A stretch of 64,000 nt of DNA, from NCBI RefSeq assembly GCF_040931995.1, contig NZ_CP162412.1:1922001-1986000 (forward strand). Direction: 5' to 3'. Positions 29,105 to 37,388 of this stretch are shown piece after piece; within the stretch, counting starts at the first letter, position 1, and each line of letters opens with the position of its first letter. The notes under the pieces are model-generated. The model saw only the letters and a list, made by a program, of their open reading frames with translations. It was not told where the DNA came from and made no database searches. The position numbers were made by a program, and so were the translations under genes. The stretch comes from Pelagovum sp. HNIBRBA483 (GTDB lineage Bacteria; Pseudomonadota; Alphaproteobacteria; Rhodobacterales; Rhodobacteraceae).

Positions 29105-29124
29105 GCGGACGCATGATCGTCCGC
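29105..29124 (-). terminator. Hairpin between the SPOR gene and scpA
   Basis: GCGGACG and CGTCCGC make a 7-bp stem with a 6-base loop in the 72-base gap between SPOR and scpA. No T-run on the minus strand, so it may be a processing or weak termination site. Confidence 0.4.
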
Positions 29125-29156
29125 AGCTTCTAATCGAATGTCAATGAAGCAAAGCG

Positions 29157-30152
29157 CTACCGGACAGATACCGGTGTACACTCCACGTTTTGCGTTAGGA
29201 AGGTCGAGCACAACCGCCGCGCCTCATCAGCGCCAGAGAACCCCATAGCACGCAGCCTGTAGAACGAGACACCACCGCTTGTCGCCTCAAGGATTACACG
29301 CGTTTTTCCGTCAAGATATGCCGGGAAGAGCTGGCTCAATCGCTGCCATTCATGTGCGGCTATTTCGGTGGTGCTAAATGCCCCAAGCTGAATCAGATTT
29401 GTACCAACCGGCAATGCCCCTTGATGCACCAGCGATTGAGGAACGTCAGATATCGCAACTGGAGAAGAAACTAGATCTCCACTCACCTCCAATGAAGCCA
29501 AGAGCGTTTCGGGTCGCGCGCGCGGCCTTATCGTCCGGTTAAGCCCAGGGACCGATGCAGGGAGTATGTCAGAAGGTGTAGCCTGATCCATCGAAACGGC
29601 TGAACCCGCCTCCGCTGAACTGTCCAAAGTGATTTTCTCTACCAACGCAAGGATTTGAGCGTCATCAACATTGGCGTTCAAAACTGCGGCGTCCTGGTCG
29701 GACTCAGTCAATGACACCGATTGAATGTCCGTCAAATCACCTTCGAACGTTTCGCTCTCTGATGAAAACAAAACTGCCTCAATGGGCTCATCAGGCACCA
29801 AAGCCAATTCCGGCGCAACTAGATCACCAGGCTCAATGATCTCCCCCTGAGGGGCCAGGAGAAGCGCATCAGGAGCCGGCGCCGCTTCCCCCTGCGCCGA
29901 GATATGGTTCACCGCAAGACCAGTATTTTCCGAAACGTCGCCACCGGGATTTGTCGGCATGATCCGCAGCGGACCTTCCGCAGCTTTGACTACCGGAATT
30001 CCCGAAACATCCCGTACCACCAACTCATAGCCCCAAAACCCAAGGCCGACGATCAGCGCAAAGGACGCCGCTGCCGCAGAAAGGTTCATCAAAGATGTCG
30101 TACGAATCGCACTGGGGGCGACAAAATCCGCCTCGTAGTTAACGCTTGCCAT
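29157..30152 (-). CDS. SPOR-domain cell-envelope protein
   Basis: 331 residues: short cytosolic segment, one membrane helix (about residues 27-46, FALIVGLGFWGYELV), a long low-complexity acidic periplasmic linker, and a C-terminal SPOR domain (LIQLGAFSTTEIAAHEW ... VSFYRLRAMGFSGADEAR) that binds denuded peptidoglycan at the division septum. ATG 30152 is selected by its GAGGCAGG site. It lies just downstream of argS, the usual alphaproteobacterial order, and is probably involved in cell division. Confidence 0.85.
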   Translation of the reverse strand: MASVNYEADFVAPSAIRTTSLMNLSAAAASFALIVGLGFWGYELVVRDVSGIPVVKAAEGPLRIMPTNPGGDVSENTGLAVNHISAQGEAAPAPDALLLAPQGEIIEPGDLVAPELALVPDEPIEAVLFSSESETFEGDLTDIQSVSLTESDQDAAVLNANVDDAQILALVEKITLDSSAEAGSAVSMDQATPSDILPASVPGLNRTIRPRARPETLLASLEVSGDLVSSPVAISDVPQSLVHQGALPVGTNLIQLGAFSTTEIAAHEWQRLSQLFPAYLDGKTRVILEATSGGVSFYRLRAMGFSGADEARRLCSTFLTQNVECTPVSVR

Positions 30153-30166
30153 ACCTGCCTCATACA

Positions 30167-30190
30167 CCCGCACTTATGCGGGGATTTTTT
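30167..30190 (+). terminator. Plus-strand terminator-like hairpin between argS and the SPOR gene
   Basis: CCCGCA-CTTA-TGCGGG followed by GATTTTTT is a good rho-independent signal, but only when read on the plus strand, whereas both neighbouring genes are on the minus strand. It would stop antisense transcripts, and as a minus-strand hairpin it lies 15 bases before the SPOR start. Confidence 0.55.
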
Positions 30191-30218
30191 GCCTCATGCT
30201 CAGGCCGGCACCGTGCGT

Positions 30219-31961
30219 TTACCGCATCTCTGTAACCGGCTTGACTCCCAGAATAGCAAGACCGCCCGAAATAACAACGGCTACGGAACGAATCAGCGCA
30301 ATTTTTGACTGGGACGATGCAATATCATCAACCTGCAAGAAACGCAGCGAAGCGTCATCATTGCCTCTATTCCACAAGCCATGGAACTCGGAGGCCAATT
30401 CATAAAGGTAGAATGCAATCCGGTGCGGCTCATGGCCTTTTGCCGCAATCTCCACAAGCCTCGGCCACTCGGCCAACTTCTTGGCCACGGCCAATTCAGC
30501 ATCATGTGCCAGCTTTGAGAGGTCCGCCGCACTGAGATCGGTATCGGATACAGGAATACCCTCTTCCCTCGCCTTTCGGAGAACCGAACAAACCCGCGCG
30601 TGGGCATACTGCACATAGAAGACCGGATTATCCTTGGACTGCTCGAGCACTTTGTCGAAATCGAAATCCAGCGGTGCGTCATTCTTACGGGTAAGCATAT
30701 GGAACCGCGTTACATCAGGGCCAACTTGATCGACGACGTCACGCAAAGTGACGAAATTCCCTGCCCGCTTTGACATTTTGAACGGCTCGCCATTCTTCCA
30801 AAGCTTCACGAGCTGGCACAATTTTATATCCAAAGGAACCCTGGCATCGGAAAGCGCGCTCACTGCGGCCTTCATGCGTTTCACATAGCCACCGTGGTCC
30901 GCACCAAACACATCGATCAGTTGGTCAAAGCCGCGTGTGACTTTATCGTAGTGATACGCAATATCTGGAGCGAAATAGGTCCAACTACCATCCGATTTCA
31001 TCACGGCACGATCAACGTCGTCTCCATGCTCGGTCGATTTAAAAAGCGTCTGCTCGCGCGGCTCCCAATCCTCAGGCACCTTCCCCTTCGGAGGCTCAAG
31101 TACGCCCTTGTAAATCAGACCCTTTTCCTCCAACGCGGTGAGAGCACTTTCGATACGCCCGGTTCCATAGAGCGATTTCTCCGAGAAGAATGTGTCCATC
31201 TTGACGCCCAGCGAATTCAGGTCGTCGCGGATCAGATCCATCATAGCTTCGGTCGCGAATTCCCTTACCTCAACGAGCCAGACACTCTCAGGTTGCCCGA
31301 CAAAAGCGTCCCCAACTTTTTCTTTCAGGGCTTCCCCAACGGGCACGAGGTAGTCTCCGGGATAGGTTCCGTCTTCAAACGCAACATCCTGCCCATGCGC
31401 CTCGAGGTATCTCAGATATACAGAGCGCGCCAAGACATCGACCTGCGCGCCACCATCGTTGATGTAATATTCGCGCGTCACGTCATAGCCAGCAAAATCG
31501 AGAAGGCTCGCCAAAGCATCCCCGAATACTGCACCCCTTGTATGGCCGACATGGAGTGGCCCTGTTGGGTTTGCGCTCACATATTCGACGTTAACCTTCT
31601 GGCCACTTCCCAGCATCGACCGACCATAATCCTTGTTCGTCAAAACATCTTTGACCAACGCCTGCCAAACCTGATCATTCAGCCGCAGATTCAAAAATCC
31701 CGGGCCGGCAACGTCAGCTGTGTCCACACGATCATTAGCCCGCAATTTCGCAGCCAGATCCTCTGCGATATCGCGCGGCTTCTTGCCAGCTGGCTTTGCA
31801 AGAACCATCGCAGCATTGGTCGCCATGTCGCCATGCAGCGGGTCGCGCGGCGGCTCCACCGCAATTGCCGAAAAGTCGAGCCCTGATGGCAAGGCACCAT
31901 CAGCGACAAGACTTTCGAGGCTTTCAATTACCAACCGTCTGATTTCTGCGAATAGGTTCAT
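30219..31961 (-). CDS. argS: Arginyl-tRNA synthetase
   Basis: 580-residue class I synthetase. N-terminal Add-1 domain, the HIGH motif in [17 protein letters not shown], the KMSKR form [14 protein letters not shown] and a C-terminal DALR anticodon-binding domain ([17 protein letters not shown]). ATG 31961 is chosen from two adjacent ATGs because it yields the family start [15 protein letters not shown] lies just upstream. It runs with the SPOR gene. Confidence 0.95.
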   Translation of the reverse strand: MNLFAEIRRLVIESLESLVADGALPSGLDFSAIAVEPPRDPLHGDMATNAAMVLAKPAGKKPRDIAEDLAAKLRANDRVDTADVAGPGFLNLRLNDQVWQALVKDVLTNKDYGRSMLGSGQKVNVEYVSANPTGPLHVGHTRGAVFGDALASLLDFAGYDVTREYYINDGGAQVDVLARSVYLRYLEAHGQDVAFEDGTYPGDYLVPVGEALKEKVGDAFVGQPESVWLVEVREFATEAMMDLIRDDLNSLGVKMDTFFSEKSLYGTGRIESALTALEEKGLIYKGVLEPPKGKVPEDWEPREQTLFKSTEHGDDVDRAVMKSDGSWTYFAPDIAYHYDKVTRGFDQLIDVFGADHGGYVKRMKAAVSALSDARVPLDIKLCQLVKLWKNGEPFKMSKRAGNFVTLRDVVDQVGPDVTRFHMLTRKNDAPLDFDFDKVLEQSKDNPVFYVQYAHARVCSVLRKAREEGIPVSDTDLSAADLSKLAHDAELAVAKKLAEWPRLVEIAAKGHEPHRIAFYLYELASEFHGLWNRGNDDASLRFLQVDDIASSQSKIALIRSVAVVISGGLAILGVKPVTEMR

Positions 31962-32051
31962 CATCTTTTCTTTCTGGCGTTTCTGTCCGTTTAGCACGGC
32001 ATTCCAAGAGGTCAACGACGCCCAAACGCCTCCCGCCCCGTGAAATTTGAT

Positions 32052-33221
32052 TCAATTGGTGACCCGCGTGCGCTCGATGATATCCGAGCCGGTCAGTCTC
32101 GCATGTTCTTGGATCGCAAAGCGGTCCGTCATGCCGCTGATATAGTCGGCAACGAGACGCGCCAGTTGTTCTTCGGAACGCACCTCCGAGACATCCTTTC
32201 GCCATTGCTTGGGCAGGTTTTCAGGGTGCGCCATAAAAAGCGGGAAAAGCTCCTTTACAGCGGCTGTCACATGTCGCCGCATCTCAACGACGCCTGGCGC
32301 ACGATACATCCGATGGAAAAGGAAATTTCGTATGACTTTCAGATCGCCCCAAAGCGCAGGTGTGAAGCGTACAACCATTCGTCCCGCTCCACGAACATCA
32401 GCAACACTCTGAGGATCCAGCTCTTTCAGATTCCGCCCAGCGACCTGAATGACGTCCTCGACCAAAATTCCAAAGAACCTCCGCAGGGCCTCATGGCGCC
32501 GACGATAAATATTCAGTCCGGGGTATTTACGGTCAACCTCGGCAAAGCACTCTCTCAGCACCGGAAGCTCAGCTAATTCCCCCGTGGAAAACAATTCCGC
32601 ACGAAGGCCATCATGAAGGTCATGATTATTATAGGCGATATCGTCTGCCAATGCGGCGACCTGTGCCTCCGCGCTAGCGTGAGTGCCCAATTCAAGATCA
32701 TGTTTCTCGTTATATGCCGCGAGTGCATAGGGATATGGCTCAGCAACAGGTCCATTGTGTTTGGCAATGCCTTCAAGCGTCTCCCAAGTCAGGTTCAACC
32801 CATCCCACTCAGCATAGTGTCGCTCAAGCGAAGTGACGATGTGGATCGCCTGCGCGTTGTGATCAAAGCCCCCATATGGCTGCATCAACGCATCCAAAGC
32901 ATCCTCGCCCGTATGTCCGAAGGGCGGATGCCCCAAATCATGCGCGAGGGCGACCGCTTCGGTGAGTTCAACATTCAAACCGAGTGCCGCCGATATCGTT
33001 CGCGCGACTTGCGCAACCTCAATCGAGTGCGTGAGCCGCGTCCGGAAATAGTCGCCTTCATGTTCAACAAAAACTTGGGTTTTATGCTTGAGACGTCGAA
33101 AAGCGCTCGAATGGATAATCCGATCACGATCCCGCTGGAACGGAGAGCGAAATGCGCTCTCCTCTTCCGCATAAAGTCGTCCGCGCGAAGTTTTCGGATC
33201 CGTTGCATACTTGGCCAGCAT
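32052..33221 (-). CDS. Deoxyguanosinetriphosphate triphosphohydrolase-like protein
   Basis: 389 residues, HD-domain dNTPase. Metal ligands are seen in RLTHSIEVAQVAR and ALAHDLGHPPFGHTGEDAL; the N-terminal RDRDRIIHSSAFRRLKHKTQVF is the dGTPase signature. ATG 33221 is chosen because GGAGAG precedes it and the longer frame would cover the divergent erpA start. It probably lowers or balances dNTP pools. Lies upstream of argS in the same direction. Confidence 0.92.
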   Translation of the reverse strand: MLAKYATDPKTSRGRLYAEEESAFRSPFQRDRDRIIHSSAFRRLKHKTQVFVEHEGDYFRTRLTHSIEVAQVARTISAALGLNVELTEAVALAHDLGHPPFGHTGEDALDALMQPYGGFDHNAQAIHIVTSLERHYAEWDGLNLTWETLEGIAKHNGPVAEPYPYALAAYNEKHDLELGTHASAEAQVAALADDIAYNNHDLHDGLRAELFSTGELAELPVLRECFAEVDRKYPGLNIYRRRHEALRRFFGILVEDVIQVAGRNLKELDPQSVADVRGAGRMVVRFTPALWGDLKVIRNFLFHRMYRAPGVVEMRRHVTAAVKELFPLFMAHPENLPKQWRKDVSEVRSEEQLARLVADYISGMTDRFAIQEHARLTGSDIIERTRVTN

Positions 33222-33304
33222 CAGCTCTCCGTTACTTGCTTTGACTTGTTGTTGAAAGACAGGGCCTCTATATTCTAAGCAGACGCAAACCGATAGGTCG
33301 GAAT

Positions 33305-33634
33305 ATGCTAAATCTGCCACCAAAAGTTACTGAGCGCGCATTTGCCAGACTTGCTGAAATAGGAGCCTCCGCCGATGGAAAGGCTCTCCGCATTGCGGTT
33401 GAAGGCGGCGGTTGCTCGGGCTTTCAATACGATATCGTGCTGGACGCACCGACAGATGATGACATTGTTCTGGAGAGCGGCAATGGAGAAAAAGTTGTCG
33501 TGGACAGCGTTTCCCTACCATTTCTCGCTTCTGCTACCATTGATTTCTCTGACGAGCTGATCGGCGCGAGGTTCGTGATCGACAACCCGAACGCAACATC
33601 TTCCTGTGGCTGCGGGACGAGTTTTTCTATGTAA
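33305..33634 (+). CDS. erpA: Iron-sulfur cluster insertion protein ErpA (A-type carrier)
   Basis: 109-residue A-type Fe-S carrier. The three cluster ligands are Cys37 (GGGCSGF), Cys101 and Cys103 (SSCGCGTSF). The short N-terminus and DNPNATSSCGCG favour ErpA/HesB rather than a NifU-type scaffold. It is divergent from the dGTPase gene and convergent with the glycerate kinase. Confidence 0.9.
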   Translation: MLNLPPKVTERAFARLAEIGASADGKALRIAVEGGGCSGFQYDIVLDAPTDDDIVLESGNGEKVVVDSVSLPFLASATIDFSDELIGARFVIDNPNATSSCGCGTSFSM

Positions 33635-33638
33635 TCGG

Positions 33639-34862
33639 TTAGGGATCAAACCGGAAAAGCACCCCAAGGTCGGCCACATTCGTTCCCGTAGGTCCGGTAA
33701 TCAGCAAATCACCCGCATGCCACAGTGCCTCATAGCTGTCGTTGCACCGAAGAAGGCTGTGAATATCCTGTCCGGACATCTGGATCCGTGTGAGCGTCCC
33801 ACCATCCACCAGCGCTCCGGCTGCATCAGTAGGGCCATCCCGCCCGTCGGTTCCAGCTTGTAGGCAAACCCAATTCCCGCTCCAGCCGCGCCGCTGTGCT
33901 TCCAAGGCGATCCATAAAGCCATCTCCTGATTGCGGCCGCCTTTCCCGTTTCCTCGAAGTTTGACTGTGGTTTCACCGCCCCAAAGCGTAATGCCCCGCT
34001 CAGCTTGATCGCAAACATAGCGCGCCGCATCTTCGACATCGCCTTCAATTGGCGTAGAGATACGAACAGCATTCCCCCCTGCGGCCTCAAGCATGGCCTC
34101 GACGCTCTTGCCATTCGACCCGATCAACTGGTTTACAGCGACAGGAACAGGATCCGGATCTGGTGCGGTTTCCAGGTAGCGCCGCACAGATTCAGGGACC
34201 CTTTCCCAAAGATCGAAACTTTCGAGAAGTTTTCTGGCCCCCAACGGGTTCGAAATAGGCGGCACGGTAGGGCCGCTCGCGATGACCGAGAGATCATCCC
34301 CGATAACATCGGACAGAATCAAGGCGGTCACCTTGGCTGGCGATGCAAGGCGCACCAATCCGCCACCTTTCAAACGTGATATTTGTTGCCGGATCAGATT
34401 CATCTGTCCGATATCAGCGCCAGAAGCGAGAAGAAGGCGGTTCACCTCAGCCTTTTCAGCAAGCGTCACCCCCGCCACCGGCGCGGGTAAAAGTGCCGAT
34501 CCGCCGCCCGACACCAAGACGAGAACCTCCTGTTCGTCACTGACATGCTCAAGTGCTTCAATTACCGTGTGCGCAGCATATTCGCCTTTCGCATCAGGCA
34601 CAGGATGACCAGCAGGCAGAATCGTCGCACCGTCAAGTGCCTCAGCGTTTTCGTAATTGGTCACAACAATGGTTTGCACACCTGGATGCACCGAAAGCGC
34701 CGCCTCCGCCATGCGGCGTGCTGCCTTTCCAATTGCGATAATCAAGCTCGGTTGAACCGCTCGCCTTTCCAGCTCGGTGATAACCGCTTGATATGGGTCA
34801 GCGGCAGCGACGCCGGCCATAAAGAGTCTGCGCGCCTCCGTGCGCGCCTGATCAATATCCAT
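33639..34862 (-). CDS. Glycerate 2-kinase (MOFRL family)
   Basis: 407 residues of the GckA/TtuD family that phosphorylates glycerate to 2-phosphoglycerate, used in serine-cycle and hydroxypyruvate metabolism. N-terminal Rossmann-like domain (LIIAIGKAARRMAEAAL, LVLVSGGGSALL) and C-terminal MOFRL domain (GRNQEMALWIALE, QAGTDGRDGPTDAAGALVD). ATG 34862 has GGGGGAG close upstream. Its promoter region is shared with the divergent imuA. Confidence 0.9.
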   Translation of the reverse strand: MDIDQARTEARRLFMAGVAAADPYQAVITELERRAVQPSLIIAIGKAARRMAEAALSVHPGVQTIVVTNYENAEALDGATILPAGHPVPDAKGEYAAHTVIEALEHVSDEQEVLVLVSGGGSALLPAPVAGVTLAEKAEVNRLLLASGADIGQMNLIRQQISRLKGGGLVRLASPAKVTALILSDVIGDDLSVIASGPTVPPISNPLGARKLLESFDLWERVPESVRRYLETAPDPDPVPVAVNQLIGSNGKSVEAMLEAAGGNAVRISTPIEGDVEDAARYVCDQAERGITLWGGETTVKLRGNGKGGRNQEMALWIALEAQRRGWSGNWVCLQAGTDGRDGPTDAAGALVDGGTLTRIQMSGQDIHSLLRCNDSYEALWHAGDLLITGPTGTNVADLGVLFRFDP

Positions 34863-34947
34863 TCGCTCCCCCCTTGTAGGCCTGCGATCACCGTAGTGAT
34901 AAGCCCTCCCTATCCAAGCGAAAACCCCTTTCCACCCCTTCAGATAT

Positions 34948-34976
34948 TTGACGCGCATCCTTCAAAAATATAGAAC
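34948..34976 (+). promoter_or_regulatory. Predicted promoter of the imuA-imuB-dnaE2 operon
   Basis: TTGACG at 34948-34953 is a near-consensus -35. At 17 bases comes TAGAAC (34971-34976), overlapped two bases earlier by TATAGA (34969-34974, 15-base spacing). The predicted start of transcription is near 34981-34983, inside the LexA box. Confidence 0.55.
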
Positions 34977-34987
34977 AAAAAGAGAAC
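34973..34987. promoter_or_regulatory. LexA (SOS) box controlling the mutasome operon
   Basis: GAAC-N7-GAAC, the reverse-complement reading of the alphaproteobacterial LexA site GTTC-N7-GTTC, with exact half-sites at 34973-34976 and 34984-34987. It overlaps the predicted -10 box and ends directly before ATG 34988. Confidence 0.85.
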
Positions 34988-35683
34988 ATGGAGATTCTAT
35001 TGAAAAGCGCACCACCGCCCCTCAAAACAAAGCTGGACACTCTGCGCACCCGCTCACGGCGGCTGGAAACACCTACGCAATCACAACCTGCAACCTTGAT
35101 AGAGGTCTTTTCCAGCGCCCCGACAGACGGCGCCGCAACCGGCTTTACCCTTGCCAGCCTCGGCCACATCACAAAACCGGTCCTCTGGATACAAGACCAC
35201 CTAAGCAGGCGCGAATGCGGTCAGCCTTATTTTCACGGCCTTCCATATAAAGACAACGACATTCTATATTTGGAAATATCACGCCCAAAAGATGCGCTAT
35301 GCGCCGCCGAAGAAGGCCTGAGATGCCACTCTCTCGGTGCTGTCATCACGGAAATCTGGGGCAATCCCAACGTTGTTGACTTCACAGCAACCAAACGTCT
35401 CGCCTTACGCGCCGAAGCATCAAGAGTTCCGATCTGGTTCTTGCGACATGCAGCCGAGGCAGACCTCAGCGCGGCCCGCGAGCGTTGGCGCTTATCCTCT
35501 CTCCCAAGTCACCGCCACCCATATGACATGCGCGCCCCGGGCGCTGAAATCTGGAAGGCACACTTATTTCGGGCGCGCTGGCGTCCGACAGGAGAATGGG
35601 TCGCCAGTGTAGAGCAAGGCCGCCTGCACCTCCAACACGCCACCGAACACAACACACATCAGCTTGCGATCAATGCTCTGTAA
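34988..35683 (+). CDS. imuA: SOS mutasome protein ImuA
   Basis: Up to 231 residues; distant RecA-like partner of ImuB and DnaE2 in damage-induced mutagenesis. Recognised by the segments FTLASLGHITKPVLWIQD, EEGLRCHSLGAVITEIWG and the C-terminal FRARWRPTGEWVASVE, and by its place in front of imuB and dnaE2. ATG 34988 abuts the LexA box and has little room for a ribosome site. TTG 35000 has GGAG six bases before it and may be the true start. No Walker A consensus is seen, as is usual for ImuA. Confidence 0.85.
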   Translation: MEILLKSAPPPLKTKLDTLRTRSRRLETPTQSQPATLIEVFSSAPTDGAATGFTLASLGHITKPVLWIQDHLSRRECGQPYFHGLPYKDNDILYLEISRPKDALCAAEEGLRCHSLGAVITEIWGNPNVVDFTATKRLALRAEASRVPIWFLRHAAEADLSAARERWRLSSLPSHRHPYDMRAPGAEIWKAHLFRARWRPTGEWVASVEQGRLHLQHATEHNTHQLAINAL

Positions 35684-35709
35684 AAACTGAAACCATAGGA
35701 GAACCAAAA

Positions 35710-37308
35710 GTGAAGCGCGAGGACCAGCTGCCGGATCTCGCCCAGCGCCTAAGCCGCCAAACCGCACCACACTCCATTAAAGAACGCAGAATACTCGCCG
35801 TTCACCTCCCGGAATTTGCGATCGAAAGGTGGCAGATATGGTGCGCAAGACACGCAAGCACTCTGCCTGAAGAGTTGCCCGTCGCGTTGGCCGTCGATAC
35901 CGCCCATGGCCCCGTCGTCCACGCGACAAATCGTGCGGCGGCAATAGCGGGTGTTCGTCGCCATGCGCGCATTGTCGATATGCGCGCACTCTGCCCCGAG
36001 CTGAAGGTCGAATATGCCGATACCCTTGGCGATGAAAAACTATTGGAAAACCTAACATTCTGGAGCCGTCAATGGGGGCCGTGGAGCGTTGCAGACGCAC
36101 CCGATGGCCTCTTTTGCGACACCTCAGGCGTGGCACACCTACATGGCGGAGAGGACAGGCTCCTCAGGAATGTCGAAGAACGCTTTTCCAAAATCGGCTT
36201 CCAAACCCAGCTCGCCTTAGCACCAACACCCGGCGCGGCATGGGCCTTGGCACATTACGGCCCAGTCCGCAGCACCGCCACTTCCGCCAACCTTATGCGG
36301 ATGCTGGCCCCTCTCCCCGTCGCGGCACTACGCCTATCGCCCAAAACGGTCACGACGCTTCAACGCCTCGGGCTGAAAACGATTGGAGCGCTGGCGGATG
36401 TACCGCGCATTGCGCTCGCGCGGCGGTTTCGCGATCATGCCGATCCTTCAGACACGCCGCTGCACCGCCTCGATCTCACCCTTGGGAGGCAGGCAGATCC
36501 ACTCAACGCACAAGCCGATCCGATACGTTTCGTTACCACGGAAAATCTCACAGAGCCGGTACTGGACCCCGCGCCCTACCTTCCCGATCTTTGCGAAAAG
36601 TTATGTGTACAACTGGCGCGATCTCAGCATGGGGTACGGCGCCTGCGCTTATCCGCATACCGCACGGACGGCATGGTCGCGACCAGCTTCTTGACCACGG
36701 CACAACCCAGCAACAATCCCGAACACCTGCACAGCCTTCTCCTTGGCAAGCTTGACCACATAGATCCAGGTTTTGGCTTTGATGTTCTCACGCTAACCGC
36801 CGAGAGCACTGAAAATCTCGACATCGTGCAAACACGTCTGGATGGAAATCCCGATGACGGCACCGAACTCGCCCGATTAATTGACCGCCTTGCCGCCCGT
36901 TTCGGCCCAAACAAACTTCAGCGCGTTGCCCTGTCCGGCAGTCACATTCCCGAGCGCGCCGCCAATTGGCACCCAGCACCACAGCAATATGCTTCCCCCC
37001 TTCCCTCGACACAGCGCCGCCCGATACGCATTTTCGCCCCGCCAGAAGAAATTCGTGTGCTTTACGCAGTGCCGGAAGGTCCGCCAGCAAAATTCATCTG
37101 GCGCCGCGTGACGCATCGCGTCATCCGTTTTGCAGGGCCGGAAAGGGTCGCCCCTGAATGGTGGCATGACCGTCCCGGAACCCGCTTGCGTGATTATTAC
37201 CATATCGAAACCGAAACAGGCCGCCGCCTTTGGATTTATCGCAATGGACTGCATGGCGATGGGCGTGGCGGTGAACCATCGTGGTTTTTGCATGGTGTTT
37301 TCGCATGA
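35710..37308 (+). CDS. imuB: Y-family polymerase-like protein ImuB
   Basis: 532 residues of the ImuB branch of Y-family polymerases. The N-terminal strand that normally bears the catalytic Asp reads LAVHLPEFAIERW, so the active-site acid is lost, as in other ImuB proteins that act as adaptors between the clamp and DnaE2. GTG 35710 is chosen: AGGAG lies 8 bases before it and it clears the imuA stop by 26 bases. The conserved C-terminal part (WWHDRPGTRLRDYYHIET) is typical. Second gene of the operon. Confidence 0.92.
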   Translation: MKREDQLPDLAQRLSRQTAPHSIKERRILAVHLPEFAIERWQIWCARHASTLPEELPVALAVDTAHGPVVHATNRAAAIAGVRRHARIVDMRALCPELKVEYADTLGDEKLLENLTFWSRQWGPWSVADAPDGLFCDTSGVAHLHGGEDRLLRNVEERFSKIGFQTQLALAPTPGAAWALAHYGPVRSTATSANLMRMLAPLPVAALRLSPKTVTTLQRLGLKTIGALADVPRIALARRFRDHADPSDTPLHRLDLTLGRQADPLNAQADPIRFVTTENLTEPVLDPAPYLPDLCEKLCVQLARSQHGVRRLRLSAYRTDGMVATSFLTTAQPSNNPEHLHSLLLGKLDHIDPGFGFDVLTLTAESTENLDIVQTRLDGNPDDGTELARLIDRLAARFGPNKLQRVALSGSHIPERAANWHPAPQQYASPLPSTQRRPIRIFAPPEEIRVLYAVPEGPPAKFIWRRVTHRVIRFAGPERVAPEWWHDRPGTRLRDYYHIETETGRRLWIYRNGLHGDGRGGEPSWFLHGVFA

Positions 37309-37388
37309 CCCAAAGAAAAAAACCAATAATCACCAATACCGCATGCGTTTTTCTAACCATCTGCATTTGTGCGGCAGGAGCATTGTGA

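Noticed and set aside
30894-31886. 330-codon plus-strand frame in argS
   Set aside because: Antisense to a full-length arginyl-tRNA synthetase; no ribosome site and no domain.
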